DNA from: Bacteroidota bacterium
Lineage (GTDB): Bacteria; Bacteroidota; Bacteroidia; JACCXN01
Direction: 5' to 3'
Length of the DNA stretch: 7,612 bases
Assembly (NCBI GenBank): GCA_947462515.1
Contig: CANHPJ010000071.1
Span: 1 to 7,612 of the forward strand
A program made the translations under genes and the position numbers. The notes below the pieces were generated by a model. The model saw only the letters and a program-made list of their open reading frames with translations. It was not told the origin of the DNA and did no database searches. Below are positions 1 to 6,640 of this stretch, in pieces (within the stretch, counting starts at the first letter, position 1; every line of letters begins with the position of its first letter).

Positions 1-224
1 CCCTCTGGAATTGCTCCACAGTTAACAGCAATATATTGCCCATGCTTTCTTGAGCTCAATTGGTGAATGATCTGCGGCATAATTTCTTTTCCTGTGCCGC
101 TTTCCCCTGTAATAAGCACGCTTAAGTCGGTTGGAGCCACTTGCATTGCTATATCAATTGCTCTATTCAAGAAGGGTGAATCTCCAATTATTCCAAATCG
201 TTGTTTTATCTGTTGAATAGTCAT
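1..224 (-). CDS. Sigma-54-dependent transcriptional activator, AAA+ domain (partial, N-terminal part only)
   Basis: The minus-strand frame opens with ATG at 224 and stays open to the window edge, giving 74 codons. The product begins MTIQQIKQRFGIIGDSP and contains the Walker A motif GESGTGKE at residues 40-47, followed by a segment ending in YIAVNCGAIPEG. This is the characteristic start of the sigma-54 interaction (AAA+) domain of bacterial enhancer-binding proteins, which hydrolyse ATP to open sigma-54 RNA polymerase promoters. The GAFTGA loop, Walker B motif and C-terminal DNA-binding domain would lie beyond the edge. The AAA+ domain starts about ten residues after the ATG, so there is no receiver, GAF or PAS domain unless a much earlier start exists. 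The space up to the miaB stop leaves no room for one. It lies 52 bases downstream of miaB on the same strand with no visible terminator, so co-transcription is likely. Family assignment is secure; the regulon is unknown. Confidence 0.9.
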   Translation of the reverse strand, partial: MTIQQIKQRFGIIGDSPFLNRAIDIAMQVAPTDLSVLITGESGTGKEIMPQIIHQLSSRKHGQYIAVNCGAIPE

Positions 225-276
225 TTAAAGCTTCTAATTTATTTCTGTCTATTATTAGTCCATATGGAGTAAATAC

Positions 277-1698
277 TTACTGCTTAACTACATGCCCCAT
301 AAGCGTAGCTGTTGTGCAGTCTGTTATTGTTACATCAACATAGTCACCTAAATTAAAGTTTTCCTTTGGAAATACCACAGTTGTATTTAGTGTATTCCTG
401 CCATATAAATGTTGATCTGATTTTTTTGAAATCCCCTCTATTAAAACTTTATGGGTTTTGCCAATCTCCATTTTGTTTTTTTCTAAAGAGTGTTTTTGTT
501 GAAGGGCAATGATTTCTGTTAATCTGGCTGATTTCGTTTCCTCAGATATATCATCTTTGTATTGTCGCTGCGCAAGTGTTTTGGGTCTTTCGGAATATTT
601 ATACATGTAGGCAAAGTGATATTTTACCTCATTCATAAGTGATAAGGTTTCTTCATGCTGCTCTTGCGTTTCGGAACAAAAACCGGTGATTATATCAGTT
701 GAAATTCCGCAATTTGGTATTATTTTTCTAATAGATTCTATTCGATTCAAATACCATTCTCTGGTATAACCTCTGTTCATTTTCTCTAATAATCCAGTGC
801 TTCCAGATTGTACAGGTAAATGAATGTAGTTGCATATGTTTTCATACTTTGCGATAATATGAAGCACATCGTCTCCCATATCTTTGGGATGCGATGTGGA
901 AAATCTTACCCTCAAATTAGCGCTTGTTTTTGCTACCATCTCTAATAAGTTCGAAAAATTTACTATTTCTAAATTGTTCGCATCTGTCCATTTATAAGAA
1001 TCTACATTTTGACCTAATAAAGTAACTTCTTTATATCCTAAATTAACAAGTTCTGTTACTTCTTTAATTATTGAATGGGCATCTCTGCTTCTTTCTCTGC
1101 CTCTTGTAAATGGAACAACGCAGAATGAGCACATATTGTCGCAACCTCTCATTATCGATACAAATGAGGTAATGCCATTACTGTCAAGTCTTACCGGATT
1201 TATATCTGCGTATGTTTCCTCTCTGGAGAGTAATACATTTACCGCTTTTTGTCCATTTTCAACAGTCTGTATTAAGTTTGGTAAATCACGATAAGCATCA
1301 GGGCCAACAACAATGTCAACTAGTTTTTCTTCTTCTAATAATTGTGATTTTAATCTCTCAGCCATGCATCCTAAAATACCAATTACCAGCTCTGGTCTTT
1401 GTTTCTTTAGTTGATTAAATTGCTTTAACTTATTTCTGACCCTTTGTTCTGCATTGTCCCTAACAGCGCAGGTATTCATGAAAATTGCGTCCGATTCTTC
1501 ATAATTTGTTGTCGTAGTGTATCCTGTTTCTGATAGTATAGAAGCAACAATCTCACTATCGGCAAAATTCATAGCACAACCATAGCTTTCCAGATATAGT
1601 TTTTTGCCTTGGTTTTGTTTGTTTATCAAAGATACTGGGACATCAAGTGCTTGGCCTTGTATAGATTCATCTATTTGTTTGTTTGATGTTATGTTCAT
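277..1698 (-). CDS. miaB: tRNA-2-methylthio-N6-dimethylallyladenosine synthase MiaB
   Basis: This is a 473-residue radical SAM methylthiotransferase. MiaB converts i6A at position 37 of tRNAs reading UNN codons to ms2i6A, using two [4Fe-4S] clusters and SAM in the cytoplasm. Visible domains are an N-terminal UPF0004 domain with cluster cysteines C41 (ESYGCAMN), C77 (NTCAVRDNAEQRV) and C111 (GILGCMAE), a radical SAM core with the CxxxCxxC triad C186, C190 and C193 (RGCDNMCSFC), and a C-terminal TRAM RNA-binding domain from about residue 410. The conserved IHLPVQSGS and RPKTLA-type segments are also present. Length is normal for the Bacteroidota version, which carries an extra 30 or so N-terminal residues. 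Many MiaB proteins have Gln after the first cysteine and this one has Ala, which is not expected to matter. No Shine-Dalgarno sequence precedes the ATG, but a good promoter match lies just upstream. The alternative MtaB and RimO families fit less well than MiaB. Confidence 0.95.
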   Translation of the reverse strand: MNITSNKQIDESIQGQALDVPVSLINKQNQGKKLYLESYGCAMNFADSEIVASILSETGYTTTTNYEESDAIFMNTCAVRDNAEQRVRNKLKQFNQLKKQRPELVIGILGCMAERLKSQLLEEEKLVDIVVGPDAYRDLPNLIQTVENGQKAVNVLLSREETYADINPVRLDSNGITSFVSIMRGCDNMCSFCVVPFTRGRERSRDAHSIIKEVTELVNLGYKEVTLLGQNVDSYKWTDANNLEIVNFSNLLEMVAKTSANLRVRFSTSHPKDMGDDVLHIIAKYENICNYIHLPVQSGSTGLLEKMNRGYTREWYLNRIESIRKIIPNCGISTDIITGFCSETQEQHEETLSLMNEVKYHFAYMYKYSERPKTLAQRQYKDDISEETKSARLTEIIALQQKHSLEKNKMEIGKTHKVLIEGISKKSDQHLYGRNTLNTTVVFPKENFNLGDYVDVTITDCTTATLMGHVVKQ

Positions 1699-1724
1699 TT
1701 GCTAGTTTTCAGTTGTTTTAGATC

Positions 1725-1756
1725 CAAAATTAATCAAAAAAACGCATCGTGACAAA
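1725..1756 (-). promoter_or_regulatory. Predicted Bacteroidota-type promoter of miaB
   Basis: Read on the minus strand there is TTTG (plus 1756-1753), a 20-base spacer, then TAATTTTG (plus 1732-1725). This matches the primary sigma consensus of the phylum (TTTG, 17-23 bases, TAnnTTTG) at every fixed position. Transcription would begin near 1718-1720, giving a leader of about 20 bases ahead of the miaB ATG at 1698. It probably also serves the sigma-54 activator gene downstream. The assignment rests on motif match and position only. Confidence 0.55.
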
Positions 1757-1763
1757 ATGGCAC
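1749..1763. promoter_or_regulatory. Imperfect palindrome over the miaB -33 element (possible operator)
   Basis: GTGACAAAATGGCAC is an imperfect inverted repeat: five of the seven symmetric pairs match around a central A. It overlaps the -33 TTTG of the predicted miaB promoter. Read on the minus strand, part of it is GTGCCATTTTG, which differs by one base from GTGACATTTTG at 1859-1869 over the predicted topA -33 element. A regulator-binding role is inference. Confidence 0.3.
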
Positions 1764-1865
1764 AACTTTTATTTAAAAAATAAAAAATTAAATATATGAG
1801 GTTCTTATGTAGTTTAAATTGAGTGTTTTAATCCTTTTTTTAGTAGGTTAAACAAGTAGTGACAT

Positions 1866-1897
1866 TTTGAAATTAGAAATTGTTTTCTTTTTCTTTG
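1866..1897 (+). promoter_or_regulatory. Candidate promoter of topA
   Basis: TTTG at 1866-1869 is followed by a 20-base spacer and TTTCTTTG at 1890-1897, one mismatch from TAnnTTTG. The spacer equals that of the divergent miaB promoter. Transcription would start around 1903-1905, leaving a leader of about 33 bases before the ATG at 1938. It would drive topA and the arginase-like gene. The rest of the 1699-1937 intergenic region is AT-rich and shows no small gene or RNA that I recognise. Confidence 0.35.
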
Positions 1898-1937
1898 CAT
1901 AAAAATTGTGCAGAGAGACTTTAATTAAACAATAGAT

Positions 1938-4253
1938 ATGGCAAAAAACTTAGTAATAGTAGAGTCACCCGCGAAAGCAAAAACCATAGAGGGTTTCTTG
2001 GGTAAAGATTTTGAAGTAAAGTCAAGTTATGGTCATGTTAGAGATTTGTCTAAAAAAGGTATCTCGATTGATGTTTCCAAGAATTATGAGCCTCAGTATG
2101 AGGTCATGCCTGATAAGAAAAATATCATAGCCGAGTTGAAGAAACTTGCTAAGGGAGCCGAAAAGGTTTGGTTAGCAACCGATGAGGATCGTGAAGGGGA
2201 AGCTATTTCCTGGCATCTATATGAAACACTAAATCTCAAGCCAAATAATACCGAACGTATTGTTTTTCACGAGATTACCAAGGCTGCGATTTTAAACGCC
2301 ATAGAACACCCACGAAAAATTGACAAACATTTGGTTGATGCTCAGCAAGCCAGAAGAATCCTAGATAGATTGGTAGGGTTTGAGCTTTCACCTGTTTTGT
2401 GGAAAAAAATAAAACCCTCCCTATCTGCAGGAAGGGTTCAGTCGGTAGCTGTGAGATTAATTGTTGAGCGAGAAAGAGAAGTTATTGATTTTAAATCTAC
2501 TTCAGCATTTAAAATTTCTGCTGTGTTTAATGTCGGGAATTCTGTCCTAAAAGCTGATTTGCCAAAGAGATTTGATACAGAAGTAATTGCTAAAAAATTC
2601 CTCGAGAACTGCGTTGGTGCTGCATACAAAATAGTAAATTTAGAAATTAAACCCAGTAAAAAAACTCCTTCAGCACCATTTACTACTTCCACGCTTCAAC
2701 AAGAGGCAAGTAGAAAACTAGGTTTTTCTGTTGCACAAACAATGGTTGTTGCTCAACATTTATATGAATCTGGTCACATTACCTACATGAGAACCGACTC
2801 GGTCAATCTTTCTGATACTGCCATAGAAGCGGCAAAAGAAGAGATTACTAGTTCTTATGGTAAGGAATATGTTCAGGTCAGAAAGTACAAGACTAAAGCA
2901 AAAGGAGCCCAAGAGGCTCACGAAGCCATAAGACCCACTTATTTCAATAAGAGCAATGTTCCGGGGGATTCATCCGAGCAGCGACTTTATGATATGATAT
3001 GGAAAAGGACAATAGCATCCCAGATGAGTGATGCGCTATTGGAAAAAACAACAGCAACAATCTCGATTTCTTCCTCACCTGAAAATCTTATCGCTCAGGG
3101 AGAAGTTCTTAAGTTTGATGGGTTTCTTAAGGTTTATATTGAGTCAACAGATGATGAAGATGAAGAGCAGAGCGGAATGTTGCCTCCTTTGAAAATTGGA
3201 GAGGATCTCGCTTTGAATATTATGTCTGCTGTAGAGAGATTTACTCATCACGCGCCAAGATTCACCGAAGCAAGCTTGGTGAAAAAGTTGGAGGAGCTTG
3301 GAATAGGAAGACCATCTACTTATGCTCCCACAATTTCTACTGTTCAAAAAAGAGGGTACGTAGTCAAAGAGGAAAGAATTGGTCATCAAAGAGTTTTTAA
3401 ATTACTCACACTAAAAAATAATCAGGTTAAAAGTGAGGAAAAGTCTGAAATTACTGGTGCAGAAAAGGGTAAGTTGTTTCCCACCGATATCGGTATGGTG
3501 GTGAACGATTTCCTGGTAGACAATTTTAAAAATGTCCTTGATTTTAATTTTACGGCTAGTGTAGAAAAAGAGTTTGATGAGATTGCCGAAGGTAAAATGC
3601 AATGGGATAAAATGATAGATGGTTTTTATAAAAAGTTCCACAAAAATGTTGAAGTAACTCTAGAGACATCTGAAAGAGCCTCTGGCGAAAGGCTCTTAGG
3701 TACTGATCCTGTATCAGGGAAATCTATTTTTGCCAGAATTGCTCGTTTCGGCCCTGTTGTGCAAATTGGGGAAGCTACCGAGACTGAAAAGCCACGATTT
3801 GCTAGTTTAAGGGCTGATCAGCGACTGGAATCTCTAACTTTAGAGGAAGCTCTCGAGTTGTTTAAATTACCAAGAAAAGTAGGTGAATTTGAGTCAAATG
3901 ATCTACAGGTTAGCATTGGCAGATTTGGCCCTTATATTAAGCACGGAAGTTCATTTTATAGCCTAAAAAAGGAAGATGATCCCTATACAATTGAACAGGA
4001 GCGTGCTATTGAACTAATTTTATCAAAAAGGAAAGCTGATTCTGAAAAAGTAATTAAGATATTTTCTGAGGATCAATCCGTTCAAATACTCAATGGAAGA
4101 TGGGGTCCTTATATTGTTATTGGGAAGGATAATTTCAAAATTCCAAAAGAAAAAGATCCTAATTCCCTGACATTGAAGGATTGTCTGGAAATAGCCAAAG
4201 AGTCGCCTGCTAAACCAAAAAGTCGTTTTAAAGCAAAAGTTAAAAAAGTTTAA
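1938..4253 (+). CDS. topA: DNA topoisomerase I (type IA)
   Basis: This 771-residue enzyme relaxes negatively supercoiled DNA by transient single-strand cleavage through a 5'-phosphotyrosine link. The TOPRIM domain is at the N-terminus, with catalytic Glu9 in IVESPAKAKTI and the acidic motif TDEDREGEA (D82, D84, E86). The active-site tyrosine is Y283 in ITYMRTDSVNLS. Other type IA signatures include LSAGRVQSVA (162-171) and EEAHEAIRP-like sequence around 325-335. The C-terminus has no CxxC zinc ribbons as in E. coli. Instead it has three topoisomerase C-terminal repeats from about residue 625 (cores ARFGPVVQIG, GRFGPYIKHG and GRWGPYIVIG), then a basic tail rich in Lys. This is the usual architecture in Bacteroidota. 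There is no Shine-Dalgarno sequence, and the start is fixed by the conserved MAKNLVIVESPAKAK N-terminus. The next gene starts 5 bases after the stop. Confidence 0.97.
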   Translation: MAKNLVIVESPAKAKTIEGFLGKDFEVKSSYGHVRDLSKKGISIDVSKNYEPQYEVMPDKKNIIAELKKLAKGAEKVWLATDEDREGEAISWHLYETLNLKPNNTERIVFHEITKAAILNAIEHPRKIDKHLVDAQQARRILDRLVGFELSPVLWKKIKPSLSAGRVQSVAVRLIVEREREVIDFKSTSAFKISAVFNVGNSVLKADLPKRFDTEVIAKKFLENCVGAAYKIVNLEIKPSKKTPSAPFTTSTLQQEASRKLGFSVAQTMVVAQHLYESGHITYMRTDSVNLSDTAIEAAKEEITSSYGKEYVQVRKYKTKAKGAQEAHEAIRPTYFNKSNVPGDSSEQRLYDMIWKRTIASQMSDALLEKTTATISISSSPENLIAQGEVLKFDGFLKVYIESTDDEDEEQSGMLPPLKIGEDLALNIMSAVERFTHHAPRFTEASLVKKLEELGIGRPSTYAPTISTVQKRGYVVKEERIGHQRVFKLLTLKNNQVKSEEKSEITGAEKGKLFPTDIGMVVNDFLVDNFKNVLDFNFTASVEKEFDEIAEGKMQWDKMIDGFYKKFHKNVEVTLETSERASGERLLGTDPVSGKSIFARIARFGPVVQIGEATETEKPRFASLRADQRLESLTLEEALELFKLPRKVGEFESNDLQVSIGRFGPYIKHGSSFYSLKKEDDPYTIEQERAIELILSKRKADSEKVIKIFSEDQSVQILNGRWGPYIVIGKDNFKIPKEKDPNSLTLKDCLEIAKESPAKPKSRFKAKVKKV

Positions 4254-4258
4254 ATCAA

Positions 4259-5422
4259 ATGGATCTTTCGATATATTTTGAACCGATTCAATTAGTTTCT
4301 GAATCTTATCCTTCAGGAAGTATAGGTAGCTACATCTCTGCATACACACAAAATGATGCTTTTCCTGATATTCAGGGTGCTCAGGTTGCGATTTTTGGTG
4401 TAAAGGAAGACCGAAATTCATCAGATAATGAGGGCTGCTCTGCTGCTCCTGATGAAGTTAGAAAATATTTTTATAAACTATTTCAAAATAAAACAAAAAC
4501 TAAAATACTAGACCTAGGAAATATTGCTGCCGGGCACACCATCGAAGATAGCTATTTTGCAGTAACTAATGTAGTTGCAGAATTGATTAAAAATAATGTC
4601 CTTCCTATTATCATTGGCGGTGGTCAGGATATTACTTATTCCAATTATTTGGCTTACGAAAAGTTGGAGCAAACTGTTAATTTGGTTTCTATTGATCCTT
4701 CATTTGATCTTGGAGATCCTGATAATGAGTTGAATTCCCATTCATACCTTAGTAAGATAATTATTCATCAACCTAATTTTTTATTTAATTACAGTAATAT
4801 AGGGTATCAAACTTATTTTGTTGATCATGTTTCTGTTGAATTAATTGATAAACTTTTTTTTGATGCTATCAGGTTGGGTCAAGTAAGAGCAAATATGGAA
4901 GAGGTAGAGCCGATTGTCAGGAACGCAGATCTGCTAAGTTTTGATGTTTCGGCTATCAGGAGGGCAGATGCACCCGGAAATAAAAACGCTACCCCAAATG
5001 GTTTTTATGGCGAAGAGGCTTGTCAGATTGCTAGGTATGCAGGCTTGAGTGACAAATTAACTTCAATTGGCTTTTATGAGTTGAATCCTAGTGAAGATTT
5101 AAATGGTCAGACATCGCATTTAGTGGCCCAGATGATATGGTATTTCTTAGATGGATTTAGTAACAGAAAAAATGATTATCCTGTTGGTGAAAAAACGGAT
5201 TATTTGAAATATAGGGTAGTCATAAAAGACAATAAGCATGAAATAGTATTTTATAAGAGTAATAAAAGTGATAGATGGTGGATGGATGTTCCATATCCTG
5301 TCCATCAAAAAATAAAATATAATAGACATCATCTAGTTCCTTGTTCCTATAGAGATTATCAGATTGCTTGTAATGATGAGATGCCTGATCGATGGTGGAA
5401 AACATTCCAAAAATTAAGTTGA
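4259..5422 (+). CDS. Arginase/formimidoylglutamase-fold protein with degenerate metal site
   Basis: This 387-residue protein belongs to the ureohydrolase fold family (arginase, agmatinase, formimidoylglutamase HutG), whose active members hydrolyse guanidino or formimino groups at a two-manganese site. The fold motifs are in order, but ligands have changed. GGGQD (120-124) has Gln123 where GGDHS or GGGHE has His. DPSFD (146-150) has Ser148 where DAHxD has His. SFDVSAI (227-233) keeps Asp229 but has Ser231 for the second Asp. The glutamate of the ENP-like motif is kept (YELNP, E274). A C-terminal extension of about 80 residues carries two RWW motifs (339-341, 378-380) and the segment RHHLVPCSYRDY. 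Databases often name such Bacteroidota proteins formimidoylglutamase, but hydrolase activity is doubtful. No hut or arginine genes are nearby. It is probably translated from the topA transcript (5-base gap) and lies directly upstream of type IX secretion genes. Fold call is firm; function unknown. Confidence 0.85.
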   Translation: MDLSIYFEPIQLVSESYPSGSIGSYISAYTQNDAFPDIQGAQVAIFGVKEDRNSSDNEGCSAAPDEVRKYFYKLFQNKTKTKILDLGNIAAGHTIEDSYFAVTNVVAELIKNNVLPIIIGGGQDITYSNYLAYEKLEQTVNLVSIDPSFDLGDPDNELNSHSYLSKIIIHQPNFLFNYSNIGYQTYFVDHVSVELIDKLFFDAIRLGQVRANMEEVEPIVRNADLLSFDVSAIRRADAPGNKNATPNGFYGEEACQIARYAGLSDKLTSIGFYELNPSEDLNGQTSHLVAQMIWYFLDGFSNRKNDYPVGEKTDYLKYRVVIKDNKHEIVFYKSNKSDRWWMDVPYPVHQKIKYNRHHLVPCSYRDYQIACNDEMPDRWWKTFQKLS

Positions 5423-5437
5423 AAACCTTGGTTTTTT
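5422..5437 (+). terminator. Weak hairpin with T-run after the arginase-like gene
   Basis: The sequence AAAACCTTGGTTTTTT beginning in the stop codon can fold as AAAAC/GTTTT with a four-base loop, followed by a short T-run. The stem is short and AU-rich, so termination would be inefficient. It may partly separate topA transcription from porP. Confidence 0.25.
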
Positions 5438-5467
5438 GTTAATAATTAAGATAAATTGTTGAAACTA

Positions 5468-5498
5468 TTTGAAGTTAATTTTTTTTTTCATAGTTTAG
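5468..5498 (+). promoter_or_regulatory. Candidate promoter of the porP-like gene
   Basis: TTTG at 5468-5471, a 19-base spacer and TAGTTTAG at 5491-5498 (one mismatch from TAnnTTTG) fit the phylum consensus. The predicted leader is about 45 bases to the ATG at 5548. A second, less regular candidate is TATGTTTTG near 5511-5519, which has one extra base. Confidence 0.35.
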
Positions 5499-5547
5499 CC
5501 GAATCATGGTTATGTTTTGCCTTGTTATTTGATAAATAGAATACCAC

Positions 5548-6525
5548 ATGAAGCGTTTTTTATCTGTATTTTTATTTACTTTCCTATCTATAGCTGTATC
5601 TGCTCAGCAGGATGCCCAGTTTAGCCAAAACATGTTTAATAAATTAGCTATTAATCCCGCATTTGCAGGAGCATATAATTCTATTTGCGCGTCTTTGTTG
5701 GGAAGGCAACAATGGGTTAAGTTCACAAACAGTGGTGGTACACCCCAAACATATCTTCTCAATTTCGATGCCCCTGTTTCACTTCTTCATGGGGGAGTTG
5801 GTTTTAATATCTTGCAAGACAAAATTGGTAGAGAAAATACAATGTCAGTAAATGCTGCATATGCCTTCCGTCTTCCCCTTGGCCCAGGAACCTTTTCTGC
5901 AGGATTAACCCTAGGGATGTTAAATAAACAAATTAATTCTAGTGGATGGGTAACTCCCGATTTAGATCCAGCATTAGATCCAGCTATTCCAAGTGATAAT
6001 GTTAATAAGATAGTTTTCGACATGGGACTAGGTGTATATTATAATATTGGAACTAGATTATTTTTAGGAGTATCAACCACCCATTTACCAGCTTCCGCGG
6101 TTAAAATATCAGGCTCTTCCGCAGAAAAAGATACAGCCTTTAACTGGGATACCAAAAGACACTATTACATAATGTCAGGTTATACTTATCCATTAGGAGG
6201 TAGTGTTATCTGGGATTTAAGACCATCAATTTTTGTTAAAACCGATGGAACCTCTGCTCAGGTAGATTTCAACTGCAACATAATGTACAACAAGACTTTT
6301 TGGGGTGGTATTGCTTATAGATATAAAGATGCTGTTGTGCCAACAGTTGGTTTTCAGCAGGCATCAGGCTTGAGAGTTGGCATAGCATACGATGTTACTA
6401 CCTCTGATCTTAAAAATGGAGCTAAAGGCGGACGAACAAGTACTTTTGAATTGATGCTTGGATACTGCTTTAAAAGACCAGAAAAAGTTTCAATACAAAA
6501 GAAGAAAAATGTTAGATTTTTATAA
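5548..6525 (+). CDS. porP: PorP/SprF family type IX secretion system membrane protein
   Basis: This 325-residue outer-membrane protein has a Sec signal peptide (MKRFLSVFLFTFLSIAVSA, likely cut near residue 19 or 20). The mature start QDAQFSQNMFNKLAINPAFAG is the family hallmark. The remainder is alternating aromatic and glycine-rich segments consistent with a small beta-barrel, for example LLHGGVGFNILQDKIG, MGLGVYYNIGTRLFLGVS and FWGGIAYRYKDA, ending in VRFL. PorP is required for type IX secretion in Porphyromonas gingivalis. SprF paralogues serve adhesin export in gliding flavobacteria. Its place immediately before gldK matches the porP-porK order, so this is more likely the core secretion copy than an accessory SprF attached to an adhesin gene. 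A tandem 12-base duplication at 5961-5984 encodes the DLDPALDPA loop. No Shine-Dalgarno sequence is visible. Confidence 0.9.
   Translation: MKRFLSVFLFTFLSIAVSAQQDAQFSQNMFNKLAINPAFAGAYNSICASLLGRQQWVKFTNSGGTPQTYLLNFDAPVSLLHGGVGFNILQDKIGRENTMSVNAAYAFRLPLGPGTFSAGLTLGMLNKQINSSGWVTPDLDPALDPAIPSDNVNKIVFDMGLGVYYNIGTRLFLGVSTTHLPASAVKISGSSAEKDTAFNWDTKRHYYIMSGYTYPLGGSVIWDLRPSIFVKTDGTSAQVDFNCNIMYNKTFWGGIAYRYKDAVVPTVGFQQASGLRVGIAYDVTTSDLKNGAKGGRTSTFELMLGYCFKRPEKVSIQKKKNVRFL
5961..5984 (+). repeat. Two tandem copies of a 12-base unit within porP
   Basis: TTTAGATCCAGC is followed directly by ATTAGATCCAGC, identical at 11 of 12 bases. It keeps the frame and encodes the repeated LDPA motif at about residues 139-146, probably a surface or periplasmic loop. 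Confidence 0.7.
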
Positions 6526-6549
6526 TTAATGTAACCAATTATTTTTTTT
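6522..6549 (+). terminator. Possible weak intrinsic terminator after porP
   Basis: A six-base stem ATAATT/AATTAT (6522-6527 with 6537-6542) encloses a nine-base loop and is followed by seven T residues. The stem has no GC pairs, so strength is doubtful. Partial readthrough into gldK would be expected. Confidence 0.3.
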
Positions 6550-6588
6550 AGCGTTCTAGTCTCACAATCATATATAAAATCTTGTTTT

Positions 6589-6617
6589 TTTGGAATCGTT
6601 CTGAAAAAATACTTTTA
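6589..6617 (+). promoter_or_regulatory. Candidate promoter of gldK
   Basis: TTTG at 6589-6592, a 17-base spacer and TACTTTTA at 6610-6617 (one mismatch from TAnnTTTG) form a minimal match. The leader would be only about 20 bases and would include the AAGGAGG site. Transcription continuing from porP is an equally good explanation for gldK expression. Confidence 0.3.
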
Positions 6618-6629
6618 AAACAAAAAATA

Positions 6630-6636
6630 AAGGAGG
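6630..6636 (+). promoter_or_regulatory. Strong Shine-Dalgarno sequence before gldK
   Basis: AAGGAGG lies four bases before the ATG at 6641. No other gene start in this window (miaB, topA, arginase-like, porP or the sigma-54 activator) has a recognisable Shine-Dalgarno sequence, as is usual in Bacteroidota, whose ribosomes rely little on it. The site supports this ATG as the start of gldK. Confidence 0.7.
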
Positions 6637-6640
6637 AAGC

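Noticed and set aside
1758..1774. Possible sigma-54 promoter (TGGCAC) reading towards topA
   Set aside because: The -24-like TGGCAC is present, but the required GC dinucleotide at -12 spacing is AT here, and the site is better explained as part of the miaB -33 palindrome.
1699..1937. Small RNA, riboswitch or small gene in the divergent intergenic region
   Set aside because: AT-rich sequence with no strong hairpin, no coding frame with a plausible start and no riboswitch core that I recognise; only promoter-like motifs were supportable.
4023..4421. Minus-strand open frame of 132 codons across the topA / arginase-like junction
   Set aside because: It lies antisense to two well supported genes, has a low-complexity Phe/Ile/Leu-rich composition and no recognisable family or start context.
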